Positions 12,515 through 24,499 of a DNA stretch of 64,000 nt are shown here, piece after piece. This DNA comes from Populus alba. Taxonomy: Eukaryota; Streptophyta; Magnoliopsida; Malpighiales; Salicaceae. The notes under the pieces are model-generated. The model searched no databases, was not told where the DNA came from, and saw nothing but the letters and a program-made list of their open reading frames with translations. A program made the translations under genes and the position numbers. The stretch is taken from positions 11,451,493 to 11,515,492 of the forward strand of contig NC_133287.1 in NCBI RefSeq assembly GCF_005239225.2, in the 5' to 3' direction. Each line of letters begins with the position of its first letter. Position 1 is the stretch's first letter.

Positions 12515-12930
12515 TTTTTAACTTAGATGGGCTGAAGCTTGATTAAGCCCACAAAGATTGGTTGGGCCCCACAAAGATTGGTTGGGCTGAGACCCTACCA
12601 AGCCAATCAAAGCTCAGTTGGGCTGAGGCCTAACCAAGCCTTATAAGACTCGATCTTGGCCTAACCCACCATCTTTTCTCTCTTATCACCCATATCTCAT
12701 TTTTTTGGGTTGCTACATCAAGCTGTACGAGCTAAAAGTTCATCTACACTTCAACTAGAATTGCCACCTTTTAGGGTGATTATAGATGATATGGTTAAGC
12801 TATTCGTGATAAGATAAGCTATGCAATAGAACAACCACCTTACCCGATAAGTAACTTTAGATTTTTTCTAAGGTTAGCTATATATACCCAATTTAAAAGA
12901 GAAAATGAGGATTTTTCTCATCTTAACTAT
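12515..12930 (+). mobile_element. Decayed LTR, copy B, truncated by a later insertion
   Basis: Partner of the LTR at 9,723. It contains a short local duplication: acaaagattggttgggc occurs twice at 12,551-12,588. Similarity to copy A stops at 12,930, exactly where a reverse-oriented Tat-type LTR begins (tcgcggggtgacgtc), whereas copy A continues for about 90 more bases. Confidence 0.55.
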
Positions 12931-15180
12931 CGCGGGGTGACGTCAAATGATGCGCTAATGCCTTATGAGAGGTGTGTTGGAAAAAGGATGAGATTTTGAG
13001 TATAATTATAAAATTATGATTATAAGATTCAAGAGTCGCCACCTAGTATTAAGGTTACTAGAAAACTTATGGTTTGCGAGAGCTTGCATAAGGGACTGGT
13101 TGTGCAAGAGAAAGACGCATTAACCCAAATACACCCTACATAAGGTAAACCGCATTGTTCTTTGATTGTTTTTCTATGTCAAGTTTCTATTTATTGGTCT
13201 CATCTAAGGTTTAAGGTAGATCTTCTTTTGTGAAGAAGTCTTTACCTTATCAAGTTAAATCATAACTATTATAAGGTCTAAATTTTTGCATCGTATTTAT
13301 TTTACATTTTGTATCTTTAATACCTGAGCGTATACTCTACTGCTTAGTTTTACACCCCTGAATATTAAAGTTTATAATTAAACTCTAACACTTTAAATAT
13401 AAAGTGAACGAAATAATTGGTGAATGATTTTTGATATTTTGGTCAAACCTTAATGAATAATCATAAATTAGCTACGATATCCATTAAAAAAAACACATGA
13501 GAAAAATGCATTTTTTTTTATTATGAAAATATGCTTGGAAAACTTTTAGGATTTAACCACATACATGAAAACAAAATATTTTTTGTTTTTGATTTTTTTC
13601 TAAACAAGAAATTAATTTAAATTTTTTAAGGAAAGTTCTGAAGAAAACCAAATATTATAATATCAAATCTCTATCCTACAGTGCAAATATACAACCCGAT
13701 AGTATGCATAATTATTCAAAAAACATGTGAGAAAATAAAAAATATTTTGAAATGACCATTGGAAATTTTTTGGATTTTTTTTGTTTTTTTTCAATATTAT
13801 ATTATTAAATATAAATTATGTTGGACCCAACCTAACCATCGGGTTGGGCCGAAATAAGTCTAGCCTGACCTACTCGAGATAGGTCGATAGGTGGCCCAAC
13901 AAACCATTTTTTTTTTAGGGTGGGTTAGACCTATCATAGCCATATGGGCTAGGCTTAAACGAGTTTAGCCTACAGTCCATATGGTTGTTGGGCTCAACCC
14001 AGCAAACATGTTAATTAGTTTGCCTTTTACATGCAATGGTCGGGGAAAGGTTTTAGGGGATAAAGGGAAGTAGGTTGCTTGCTTGGCTGGGGGAGAAGAA
14101 AGGCCGGTGGCATTGCTAGTGTTATAGGGAAGACCAACAAGTAGTTGGTGCCGACAACGATGATTGAGGAGCGATAGAGAAAGTGGCCAAAGTGGTGGTC
14201 GAGAGGGGGGGGGGAAGAAAAAGTGAAAAGAAATGATTTTTTTCTCAACTTTGGCTTCTTATTTCTGGCCATGAATTCCACCCCTATTTATAAGAGGCGG
14301 AAGATGGATATTTTTTCTTTAGTGGTACCAAATCTTGACCCTTGATTCAGCTTAAATGAATCTTAACTATTGGCTCAAAATGGCTATTATAAACTGTCAA
14401 ATTTGTCAGTTGAAGACTAGTTGGGTTGGCTACTTTGGGGCAACACCACGACCGCTGTGGTGTCAATCAGACAGAAAAGACCATACCAGGGTGTTGTAAG
14501 ATGTCAGGCTATCGTTTGCATGAAGTTTTGTCAAATTTGATGGAGAGATGAACATTAAATGCCTTGGAAAGAAAGCCACTGAAATAGTTTTTCTAATGTA
14601 AATGAAGAAGAAGATGATCGGTCACTAGACGACGCGTTGTTTGCCCCCCTTTTTTTTTACTATTCAAAATGGTGTTGTTATAGACTTCTAGGGTTTTAAA
14701 TTAGGGTTTTGGCTAAAGTTCATTTTGGTCCTCCATCTTTTGATTTATTTTAATTGCACCCCTAATTGTCCCTAAACTTCTAATTTTATGCAATTTTACC
14801 CCTGCCGAATCTCAATGTTAGTCCCGAATTTCAATTCCTTTTTCACATTAGTCTGTGGTCTTGGATTTATGCAATTTGACCCTCAATTAAGTATTAAATT
14901 TTTAATTTTCTTCAACTTCGCCCTTAATTTCAATCAATATAGTTCACATAATTTGACGCCTTTTGCAAAATGGTCATTATTCAATTTAGCCCTTAATTGA
15001 CCTCAAAACTCTGATTTTTTTTGCGATTTTACCCCTGATTTGAACCAATTGACTTTGTAAAAATTAAATTTGGTCTCTTAAAATTCCAATCTTTTTAATT
15101 AATTCCAAATTAGTCCTTCAAACTTAATTTTCACCAATTAAGCCCCTAAAGAAAATTTTCCTTAGGTTGACCTGGTTTTC
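12931..15180 (-). mobile_element. Tat/Ogre-like LTR in reverse orientation, 5' part missing
   Basis: The reverse complement of 12,960-13,150 matches 62,085-62,215: both read tagggtgtatttggg, then caaccagtc, then agtaacc, then aatactaggtggcgactc. The outer end gacgtcaccccgcga is a typical end of this LTR class. Further in are ggttgggccgaaata (13,840-13,860) and, at 14,690-15,170, the antisense of the 'ttaattga...gggactaaatgcaaaa' phrases that also fill 60,330-60,640. The expected TGTAAACCC start is absent; the sequence runs into an RT fragment near 15,180. The frame at 14,027-14,281 is a chance frame in the LTR. Confidence 0.6.
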
Positions 15181-15199
15181 ACTATCAATTCCCCATTTA

Positions 15200-16176
15200 A
15201 AACTCGTTGTCTTCTTTATAATTTTAATTAATAGAGTAGCTATTGTACTAAAATCTTTCACAAATCTTCGATATAAACTAGTCAATCCATGAAAACTTCT
15301 TATCTCACTTACCGTCTTAGGTGTAGGCCACTATTTCATAGCTTTAACATTAGACTCATCCATCTTAATACCTTATGTCCTAACAATATATCGAAGAAAA
15401 ATAATCTTTTTGAAGTAAAAGTCACACATCATTAGATTAGTATACAAACTTTCCTTTCTAAGCACATCAAGTACGTGTCTTAAATTATCCATATGCTCAT
15501 CTAATTATTTACTGTAAATCAATATATCATCAAAATAAGCAACTATGAACCTACCAATGAATGTATGTAATATATGATTCATCCATCTCATAAAAGTACT
15601 AGGCATATTAGCAAGTTCAAAAGGCATGAGTAACCACTCTTATAAACCATATTTTATTTTACCAACAATTTTCCATTCGGCACATTCGTTCATTCTAATT
15701 TGATAATATCTACTTTCAAGATCAATTTTGAAAAACAAACAAGATTAATGTCATTCATTAAACTTATCATTTAATCAAGGATAAGATGTTTATACTTTAC
15801 CATTATGTTATTAATTACTCTACAATCAACACATATTCTCCAAGTATCATCTTTTTTAGGTACTAAAAGTACGAGAACAACACATAGATTCATGCCTTCT
15901 CGAATGTACCCCTTTGAAATTAACTCCTCCACTTGCCTTTGAAGATTTTTTTTCCTCAAGATTACTTTTATAGGCTAGTCTATTAGGAATAGTCAAACCT
16001 GATACTAAGTCAATCTGATGTTTTATTCCTCTCACAAGTGGCACTCCATTTGGAATTTTATTGGTAAATACATCTCCAAAATCCTGTAACAAAGAAATAC
16101 AAACATTAGGAGCATAGGAATCAAGTTTGTTAGTGTTAAAGTATGCCTCCTTATACAAGAGTAAAATCAAAGGCAT
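15200..16176 (-). pseudogene. Ty3/gypsy reverse transcriptase fragment, chromovirus-like
   Basis: Broken coding on the minus strand. At 15,960-15,771 it reads VEELISKGYIREGMN, then VLLVPKKDDTWRICVDCRVIN, the RT domain's second and third blocks. Further on, across stops, come [17 protein letters not shown], a catalytic YFDD box followed by ILIYSK near 15,530, and SFHGLTSLYRRFVKDFS near 15,270, the RT-to-RNase H junction phrase. The preceding segment at 16,176-15,970 (LLQDFGDVF...IPNGVPLVRGIKHQIDLV) is the protease-RT linker. The overlapping frames show at least one frameshift. The order and wording suit chromovirus-type gypsy elements. Confidence 0.8.
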
Positions 16177-16489
16177 ATTAGAAAAATAAGCATGTGTAAG
16201 ATCACTTTATTTTGTATAAAAATTAAAGTGTTTCCCTAATTTTTTTCTACACACTTTTCTTTCCTCACTCTTTCTTTCTTCTCTCCACACTCAACTTTCC
16301 TCTCTCTTTTTTTTTTTTTGGCTAAATACTTCAAATTTATCTTTATTGGCCAAAACTTTACCCTTTCGTGTTTCACACTCATAGCTCACTTTTATTTTCA
16401 CTTAGCCTCACATCCTCACCATTATTTCGTAATGAGGTTTGTTTGGTTTTTTTTTGCTTTTGTTAGATTTAATTGATCTATATACACTT

Positions 16490-16930
16490 GTTTAGGTGAC
16501 AATGATGCAAGGGTGCATGTTTTCCCATCCTTTTCCAGTGTATACTTATTTTTAAAACCACCATGCTTAGTTTTTCTATCAAATCGACAAGGTCTCCCCA
16601 ATAAAAGGTGTGCAGCATATAAAGAAATTAACTTAAAACCTCATCTTTATATCTTCTTACAAAAAATAAAATTAAAACCTGTTTAGTAACCCTAACTTCT
16701 CCACATTCATTCAACCATTAAAGCTTATACGGTGTAACATGCTTAGTAGTAGTCAAGTTCAACTTTCTAACCAAAGTTGTCCTAGTAACATTAATATAAC
16801 TACATTTATTAATAATCATACTACATATCTAATTCTTTACGTGACATCCATTATAAAAGATATTCTCTCTTTATTGATCAACATCGTTTTCACTAACCTA
16901 AAGTTCAAAGATCTAAAATTGACCTTATAG
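16490..16930 (-). pseudogene. Ty3/gypsy protease-region fragment, same element
   Basis: The reverse complement reads, with interruptions, TLVRKLNLTTTKHVTPYKL then WLNECGEVRVTKQ, and further on HLLLGRPCRFDRKTKHGGFKNKYTLEKDG. These are the conserved aspartic protease flanks of gypsy elements. The same protease region, on the other strand and from a different copy, is at 62,855-63,045. Between this piece and the RT linker lies a pyrimidine-rich stretch (16,230-16,420). Confidence 0.7.
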
Positions 16931-18608
16931 TGTCTTCCTTATATTTTTTGTTCGTGAATTGATATGACTTGGGTGAAGATTCATTCCAATAGTGTTGATG
17001 CTTTGGTTCCAGTAATCTTTGTGTCACACTGATATCAAACCTGATTCTTTGACTTTTCCATATTCGTCTCTCTTGCATGCGGGTTTTGTGACCATATGAT
17101 CAGGGGGTTTACATCAATAAAAGTTTTAGCTAGTTTCTTTTGAAGTTAAATATATTCCATGATAATGAAATTGAAAACACATACCATCAAAATTCAAGTG
17201 CACCTAAATTTCCTCTTTGGTGATGCTATAGGATACTGGCAACAGAGAATCATAGTATTTAGACAAGTTTGTATGTCTTTTGCAAAGAAAAAACAACGTG
17301 AACCAGTAAATCAAACTCTAAGAGTGTCCTCTTCAACTGTAAGTGGCTCATCTGGAAGAGATGAGAGGCAATTTAAAACTTTCCTCCAGCTTAAGAGAAA
17401 AAGGTGTCATCGAAATAATAACAATGATAAAATATAGATTTGAAAAAAGTCTTTTCAGCTCAATCAAACCCCCTTTCTGTTGCCGACCCAAGAAAAGGAA
17501 TTATGTTCACATAGACTTGCTAAAGAACCTTTCCTGTTGTGTAGGTAAACACCATACCAACATAACATTGCAGAAGAGCCAACTCCTTGTTGCCAACAAG
17601 GGCCTACAATTAATTCAGCCACACAACATTGCTTTCACAAGCCAGCTGAAAAAACCTTTCTATGAGAAATTTGTCATTTCTTTATTTCCTATTGTCATGC
17701 CAAGTCTGAAAATCACATCGAACACCACATAAAGAAAAAGGAGCTATAGACCATCTACTTATTGAACAGAGCCTTACTTCTGTAACCCACCCCCACCCCC
17801 ACCCCCACCCCCATCCTTTTCAAGTTCCAAACTTTACTTATCTATTATATAGATAGAGCACAATTTGCACGAACTTATTTAGAATCTTGAAATCTGTGTG
17901 GTAGAGTTGAATGACTAATATATATGCAGAACTATTTGCAATAACTTATTTAGAATTTTGAAGTTTGTATGGTACAGTGAAATAACTATTGCTTGATGTC
18001 ATGCAAAATCTATACTTCAGTGTGCAGAACAGAAGTTTCATCTCTTCGATGACTCTTGACATTTAGAAAGTTCCATGTTATGCAATCATTGTCCAAAGTT
18101 TTATGATTTGCCATCACATAATCATTTATAGATTCCAAAGCACATAATTGCAGAACCATCACGCATGCAAAGGGAAAATGATAGAATACAACTTTGCACT
18201 TTACTTTTATCAGACCTATTCAACAACAGCTTGTTTATAATAAGATCACGCCAATTATGAAATATCAAGTTCAACAATAAATGGGTTAAAGTTAACCGAG
18301 AACAATCACCATATTTCAACGAGATTTGATACACTGCATAGTCTAATATTTCAAAAAAAAAAAAAAATGCAGAACCACATACAGGAATAAAGAAACGGAT
18401 TATTATATCAAGTTTATGAAAGAAAGGATTCTTATATTCTCCAATATAACCAAATGTATATATAATCCCTTACAACTTATTTCCATGAGCTTATTTAAGT
18501 ACACAGTAGCTCTGAGAAGATCCGTTGGAGAAGGCACTTCTCTCCATTTTGACTCTACTCCTTTATTGGTTGTATCATCCCTATAGAATTAACAACAAAA
18601 GTAACACC
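16931..18608. other. Intergenic and probable 3' UTR of the At5g19025-like gene
   Basis: Moderately AT-rich. Two overlapping plus-strand frames (17,159-17,437 and 17,343-17,732) have no recognisable domain, an unhelpful Lys/Asn-rich composition and no supporting motif, so I do not call them genes. A C-rich minisatellite is at 17,788-17,813. Everything within about 200-500 bases left of 18,609 may be the 3' UTR of the minus-strand gene. Confidence 0.4.
17788..17814. repeat. (CCCCCA)n short tandem repeat
   Basis: Four to five consecutive CCCCCA hexamers (TGGGGG on the minus strand), a G-quadruplex-prone run. It is not the plant telomere repeat (CCCTAAA). Confidence 0.85.
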
Positions 18609-19316
18609 CTACTTCTTGATCTTCTTTGTCTTCTTAGGTCCCGGAACCTCCAATCTTCCAACAGAACATCCACACCTTGCTCGAAACACAAGAACCGCTC
18701 TTCCATTAGTTGGTGCCATCTTCTTCAATTCGGCCTCCAATTCGCGATGGTGATCGTGAGGCAATTCAAAAAGGCCCCTTTTCAGTCCATCTCTCACCAA
18801 GGTACCATTAGAATTCTTCACACACTCCTCGGTCTCCAACTGGATATCGAATTCTGCTGCCTTCCTTAAGCCCTTGCAGTTCGGATTCCCACATTTCCTA
18901 GCAACACACAAAATCACAATCCAGGCAACTATTGCAGCACATAAAGAACTAATCCCTATAGATCCGTATATCACTGGATTTCTCATAACCTCCTCTTTGA
19001 CCACATAATGAATAGCAGCAACAAATTCAATAAAACCAAGAGTTACAATCCGGATATAAGGAAATAACAAGAATCCACAAGCACCAATGACAGCTATCAA
19101 GATCACAACATCAATAACAGCTGATTGAGATCTATCACAAACAGGTACAGTATTACAATTCGAGCCATTCACTGTCTTCCTATTCTTGTGCACATGATTA
19201 TTGTTGTGCCTTGATTTTGGATTAAACTCACTGGAACTCACAGAATTTGCCATGGAAGCTGTTGATGAGTGGTCAAATGAGTTGCAGACCGAGATTGAGC
19301 TAGGGAAATAGACCAT
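18609..19316 (-). CDS. At5g19025-like membrane protein ('ribosomal L34e superfamily')
   Basis: An intronless 235-residue protein. The N-terminus is Ser/Asn/His-rich and polar (1-64). Hydrophobic stretches at about 67-105 and 114-139 are probably two or three membrane segments, interrupted by PYIR and HYVVKEEVMRNP. A Cys-containing cytosolic or lumenal C-terminal domain follows, with C142-GNPN-C147, EFDIQLETEECV, the LVRDGLKRGLFELP segment and C215-G-C217, ending in a Lys-rich tail (KKTKKIKK). This architecture matches Arabidopsis proteins listed as At5g19025 or 'ribosomal protein L34e superfamily' (recall). That label rests on weak similarity and I see no reason to place it in the ribosome; the function is unknown. 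Start: the first ATG (19,316, MVYF) has G at +4; an internal ATG at 19,253 (MANSVSS) is the alternative. Confidence 0.85.
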   Translation of the reverse strand: MVYFPSSISVCNSFDHSSTASMANSVSSSEFNPKSRHNNNHVHKNRKTVNGSNCNTVPVCDRSQSAVIDVVILIAVIGACGFLLFPYIRIVTLGFIEFVAAIHYVVKEEVMRNPVIYGSIGISSLCAAIVAWIVILCVARKCGNPNCKGLRKAAEFDIQLETEECVKNSNGTLVRDGLKRGLFELPHDHHRELEAELKKMAPTNGRAVLVFRARCGCSVGRLEVPGPKKTKKIKK

Positions 19317-20045
19317 CTCAAATCAAACCCAATAATTTTGTTTTTTGAAAAGTCAAGAGGACGCCAACCCAGCAATCTTAAACAGTCCAGATCACAAAAA
19401 CAATTGAAACCCACCAATCTAGAGCTAAATTCAGATCGACCCACCTCGTAAAGAATCGAAAAGATCAAGAAATTCACCTACTCTTGAAGATCAAAAGGCA
19501 GCAAACTTGTCGGTGCCTATATGTGTGCGTCTCTCCAGCAACAAATGATTAGAGAAGACCGTAAATCTCAATCAAGACTGAAATGATTCCACAAAAGGTA
19601 AAGGAAAAGGAATCAATCTTTAGCTGAGTGTTTTTGGATTGAATTGAATGGGTTTAACAGGGCTGGCCGGCTATGATGTTGCCAAGCCAAGAAGAAGCAG
19701 AGAAGAGTCATTAACTAGCCTTTTTGTTTCGATTTTTTCAATCCATCACAGTCGCCTTCGGTTTGTTTGTTTATTTATGTTTTGGTTTAGAAGTAAATAA
19801 ATAAATAAAGAGAAGGTCATACACGTCAGTTGAAGAGAGAATCATTTTTGGTGGTCACATACGAGGGCTGATATGAAGTGGGCTTGGACTAATGATGCTT
19901 GAATGATTTGGTGGGGTATACTATGGGCTTGGCCGACCTCTCTTCTTTATTATTATTATTATTATTCAGCCATTTTTGGTGTAAAAGGTGGGATTCCACT
20001 TAAAATGATTTGATGGTTAGGTCATCATGTTTATGACCATTCCAA
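19317..20045. promoter_or_regulatory. Leader and promoter region of the At5g19025-like gene
   Basis: Reading on the minus strand, a pyrimidine-containing leader extends to about 19,560-19,700. AGTAG|GTGAATTTC at about 19,478 could be a 5'-leader donor, but I cannot place a partner acceptor with confidence. A (TTA)n run lies at 19,947-19,968. No further gene is visible. Confidence 0.35.
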
Positions 20046-20877
20046 ACACGGACAGAACTATAATTATTTATTAGGAGGGGTAAAAATTAATATAATAAGA
20101 TATAATATTTATTTTAATTTATTATATATGAGTTGTAAAACAAAACGTATATAATTTAGTTTTATTTAAATAACTTACTACAAACATATAATAACCTCTG
20201 TATAAAGTAAAATGTTTGGAGTAATACAAATTGAGTCAAAGTAATGAAGTTAATTTCATATTTATAATGTATCTATCACTTTAATGTTGTTGATTTTTAT
20301 ACCTAACAAATATAAACATACAAAGTATATAAGAAACATTAACTAAAGCGAAGCATTATTTATATTTGATAAACTTTGAAATAAAGCAAAAAATAATAAA
20401 AAATGATTCTTACATATTTATTTTAATTGTGCTCGTTGTTTCTTTCATAAAATAGAAATTATCGATTATCATATCAATTGTGAATCTTTCAGCAATTTCT
20501 TTTTTTATATAGACAATCAAATAATTTGCAAGAAAATCATCTTCCATCCGATTACGAAGTCTTGTTTTAACAATCTTCATCGTTGAAAAAGCTCATTTAA
20601 TAGGTTGTGAGTTATCAATATTTTTTTTTTCTTAAAAAAAATCAATTATTCTTATTTTGTTCATGGTTCAATCTAAAATCAAAATATATATAGTAAAAAA
20701 AAAATTGATAATTTTGGTGGCTCTGCTAAAAACAAAACATAAAAAATCCAAGCATAATCAAAACAAACCAATAAAATATATCTAATTAATGAGAAAAAAA
20801 TCACTATAACAAGAATTTAAAAAATAATTGGTAGAACTAGCAGATTTGAGAAGAAAAAAAAGGAGCAAAAATGGTAG

Positions 20878-20912
<35 letters not shown>

Positions 20913-21318
20913 TCCATCAAATTATTAACAAACATCTCAAATAAAATAAAAATAGATTTTAAATTTAAGTTACCTTGTTTTGTTTGATGAAAGATAAATT
21001 AATTAGTGACTCTGTTTTAATTTTTTTTATAAAAAATTTTTACTCGAGATTTTTATTTTTATTTATATTTTTGATTGCTGCATGACTTATATGAGGACAA
21101 ATTAAGTGCTCCATTTTTTGTTTTATAAAATAATATTTTTATATTGTTTTTTTTTTTCATGTAAGTTAAGAATAAATTCAAAGAAAATCAAAAGTAAAGT
21201 TAAGGCCCACCTCTTTAAAATAAAATATATAACTTCTTCTCGTATTTCATTATCCAATAATGAAACAAAATTAAAATGGGTCAACGGGGGGCTCGGCCCC
21301 TATTTCCACCCCTGATTT
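20046..21318 (-). mobile_element. hAT-type transposon remnant (zinc-finger MYM/TTF class)
   Basis: The minus strand of 20,595-20,435 reads FSTMKIVKTRLRNRMEDDF, then LANYLIVYIKKEIAERFT, then DMIIDNFYFMK. This is the C-terminal dimerisation region of plant hAT transposases with TTF/MYM zinc fingers. At the right, 21,280-21,316 reads ggggggctcggcccctatttccacccctg, whose reverse complement CAGGGGTGGAAATAGGGGCC is a typical end of this group. The rest of the transposase is deleted. The left limit is approximate; aggaggggtaaaaatt at 20,072 is a likely subterminal piece. Confidence 0.65.
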
Positions 21319-24300
21319 CAAAGTATAAGATTTAACTTAACTTATTTAAATTTTATTATATTTTAATTAGTTTCAGATTTCATTCTTCTCTCGAGTTCGG
21401 TTCTTTTTATTTTTTCTTGAATATATATAGGTTTTTTAATTAAAAAAAAATCTGATTATAAATTGAAAATATATGCATGTATTGATTAAATAAGTCAAGA
21501 ATTTTATGTGTTGATAAATACAAAAAATAATATTAACATGTCTATTCGACTTACCTTATTATATGTTAAATAAATTTTTTATATAGGTGTTACCACCATG
21601 ATTTTTTACATTAAGTAAAAAAATATAACTATGAATAAAAAAATAGATACTATAATAAAATAAAATGAAGATTATATGCATCAATAAAAACATATAAAAT
21701 CTCAATTTATTTTTTAAAGAAGACAATATTGCTACAGTGAAACAACATTTCCTTTTAGTTTTTGTATAATTTGTTTTTCCAAAAAAAATGTAAAAAATTA
21801 TAAAAAAAATTATAAAATAATGAAGATAAGAACAAAAAAAATATCTAAATAAATCAAGTATATAATAATAAATATTTCAAGTTTAAAGAATAAAAAATAT
21901 TTTTTTATAATTATGTTATTCTGTGAGCGATTTATCATTTCCTAAAATAATACAGACTTCCCATCTCTACAATATCCACTACAGTAAAAAAAAATGGAAA
22001 AATCTATAATTATGTCATTTCGTACATCATTTCCTTTTAATAAAGCTTGTCTTTATTTCATAATTATAAATTACATAATATAGGTTCCTGCTTAAAAAAA
22101 TAATAAATAAATAAATATCTAATATTCTAATTAAATCAGATACTTAAATGAAAGGAAAAGTTTATAAAATTCTTCTCCCTCTCTATGTAGTTTTATTTAA
22201 AGATTTTTCTATAAGCTTTCATCAATGGCATCATTACTTCTGCATTTTTCTTTTCTTTTCTATACTTTAGATATGGATTATTTTGATTTTTTTTTTAATT
22301 ATTATTTCGGCTATTTTTCTATTGTCAGTCCAAGTTGCCTAATTTTACTTTAGATTCTGTCTTAGCATGATTATCTTAAGATGCAATGAAATTTTTATGA
22401 TTGTTAATTTTCAGGCTTTAAATTTTTTATTCAGAAAAGGAGTATTAAAGGTAATAAATAGATCTAATGATCGATTGTTGAAGATGGGTGTGCCAGCTGT
22501 CCACCACTTGCAGAAAAGGTTTTTTAGATGCAAATTCTAGATCTTAGTTTCTCTGTTAATTTTTTATTTTGCCCTTCCCATGTTAGCCCGTTCAGAATAT
22601 ATTAAAAAAATTATTGCATCCTCATTAGATCCTAAGCTAGATGTCGGAGCCTTTCTTAATTTTCTTTAATAAAATTCCTATGCATATTAAAAAAAAAAAA
22701 ACACGAATGCTTAATTCCATGAAATTAGTTTTTCTAATCTTATTAACAGATTTGATTTGGTTCATTGTAAACTCAAAGTAGGGTTTTCTTTCTTCTTCTT
22801 TTTTTCGAATTGCTAAGAGAATTTTGGATTAGTATAAAGACACAATCAAAATGATTGGTAGAGAGAATGGACAAATGATGGGCAAAAACCATATTTTTAA
22901 AATAAACTCAAAGATTACATGGAATTAATCAAACTAAAAAATAATAATAATAGAGGGGTTCATTAAGAAAATTGAAAGAGTACAGGAAAATAAGAATCCT
23001 TTATGGATTTTTATTATAAATAAGTTGTGGATAAAAAAGTGTTTGAAAATGTGGATGTTTTCTAAATCTAAAGCCAATGTTGAAAAAATTGTTCAGCACA
23101 ATGTTAATGGTCATATTTAAGATTAAATTAAAAATGAAATCCATTTAGTTTTTTAATATGAAATATTAATATGATTTAAATAAATTATGGATAAATAAAA
23201 AATTAATCTCAAAAAATTATTGGTTGACATAGAGAAAAATGGACAAAATGATGGGCAAAAAACCGCAATATATTTTCAAAGATACACTTCATCTTCCGAT
23301 TTAAAAAGGATATGAATATTTTCTTTGGATGTAAAGATCTTCCACAAGCTTTAAAGTTTTGTCCATGTGAAGTCTTTATTTGACTTGACTTAAAAGGTAA
23401 AGAAATTTGATCATTTCTATTCTCTGAACTTTATCTTCCGACGTAATTAAAAAGGATTTCAAGTATTTATATTTTTACTTCATTCTTTTTTTTTCTCTCT
23501 CTCTCTCTATAATTAATTATTATTTTGATCTCTTAATTATTCATTAACATATCATGTATTGTTTATCTCAAATGTCATAAGGGAAATTTTAAAAAATCAA
23601 TATAGAAATTACTTAAAATATCTTTTAAGTAAGAATCATGAAATCAATACAAAACCTAGTGAATGTAGATTGAACAATATTAATAAGAGGTGAGCATCCA
23701 ATCTCTCTTTTTTAGAAAATGAAGAACATTCTAAGCATATCACAAAGCCAATCTATCATAATGTCAAATTTAAAAATTTTATTATATTTGTGTAGAAAAT
23801 AGATTCATAGCTAATTTTTTATACAAGTTATCACAACTAATAAAATAGGAATCCAAACTTAACTTCTTTATACTTCTTTAGTAAAATCATATTCTCGTAG
23901 CATATGAAACATAGACTTCATTAAAGCACCGTAACTTTCACGTCATTGATTATCAAAAATATTTATTTTGAATAGAATCTTTTTAAATGGTAAGGGGTTC
24001 TGCGGCATATTTCATAGAAAATACTTGATTTTAGGTGGATTTTTTTTTACCCCACACCTATTTTCATATCTCTATCAGGTTCACTCGAATCATTTAGATA
24101 ACATTATAGTTATAATACATGACCAGCTTAAATTCTAGATTATAAATCGGGTAAGTTGACCTAAATTAATTCAAGATTTAATTATTTTATGTATAAAAAA
24201 AAACCTTGAAAAAACATTTATTTTTAAATAGTCTTTTCCACTAACCTGAACGAGGCTAGGTTTCTGGTCAATAGGTTTACCCACTGAGTAGTTTTAGATC

Positions 24301-24495
24301 CAAGAAAAATAATGTAGAATATCGGGTTAAAACTTTCAAGATCAAATACACTAATAAGGATATTTGCATAAAAGCAATAACATATGAATAAGAATCCTGG
24401 CAGGGACACAAATGTTGGAGAATATATAAGATAATAGCACCTCTACTGCTCATTGATAAAATCTCACCATAAACTACATGTTTTCCTCAATTACT
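21319..24495. other. AT-rich repeat-like intergenic DNA
   Basis: No gene seen. About 45 bases (gagagaatggacaaatgatgggcaaaaacc) occur at 22,861 and again in similar form at 23,231. The segment 23,105-23,225 (aaaatgaaatccatttag ... aataaattatggataaataaaaaattaatctcaaaaaa) resembles 38,570-38,660, which suggests LTR or untranslated pieces of a shared repeat. A GGGTTGACC-type patch is at 24,110-24,310. Confidence 0.4.
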
Positions 24496-24499
24496 AGCT

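Noticed and set aside
14027..14281. 84-codon minus frame with Pro/Leu-rich sequence
   Set aside because: Falls inside the reverse Tat-type LTR, which shows no other coding.
17159..17732. Two overlapping plus-strand frames of 92 and 129 codons
   Set aside because: No domain, no splice support and Lys/Asn-rich composition; most likely chance frames between a retroelement fragment and the convergent gene.
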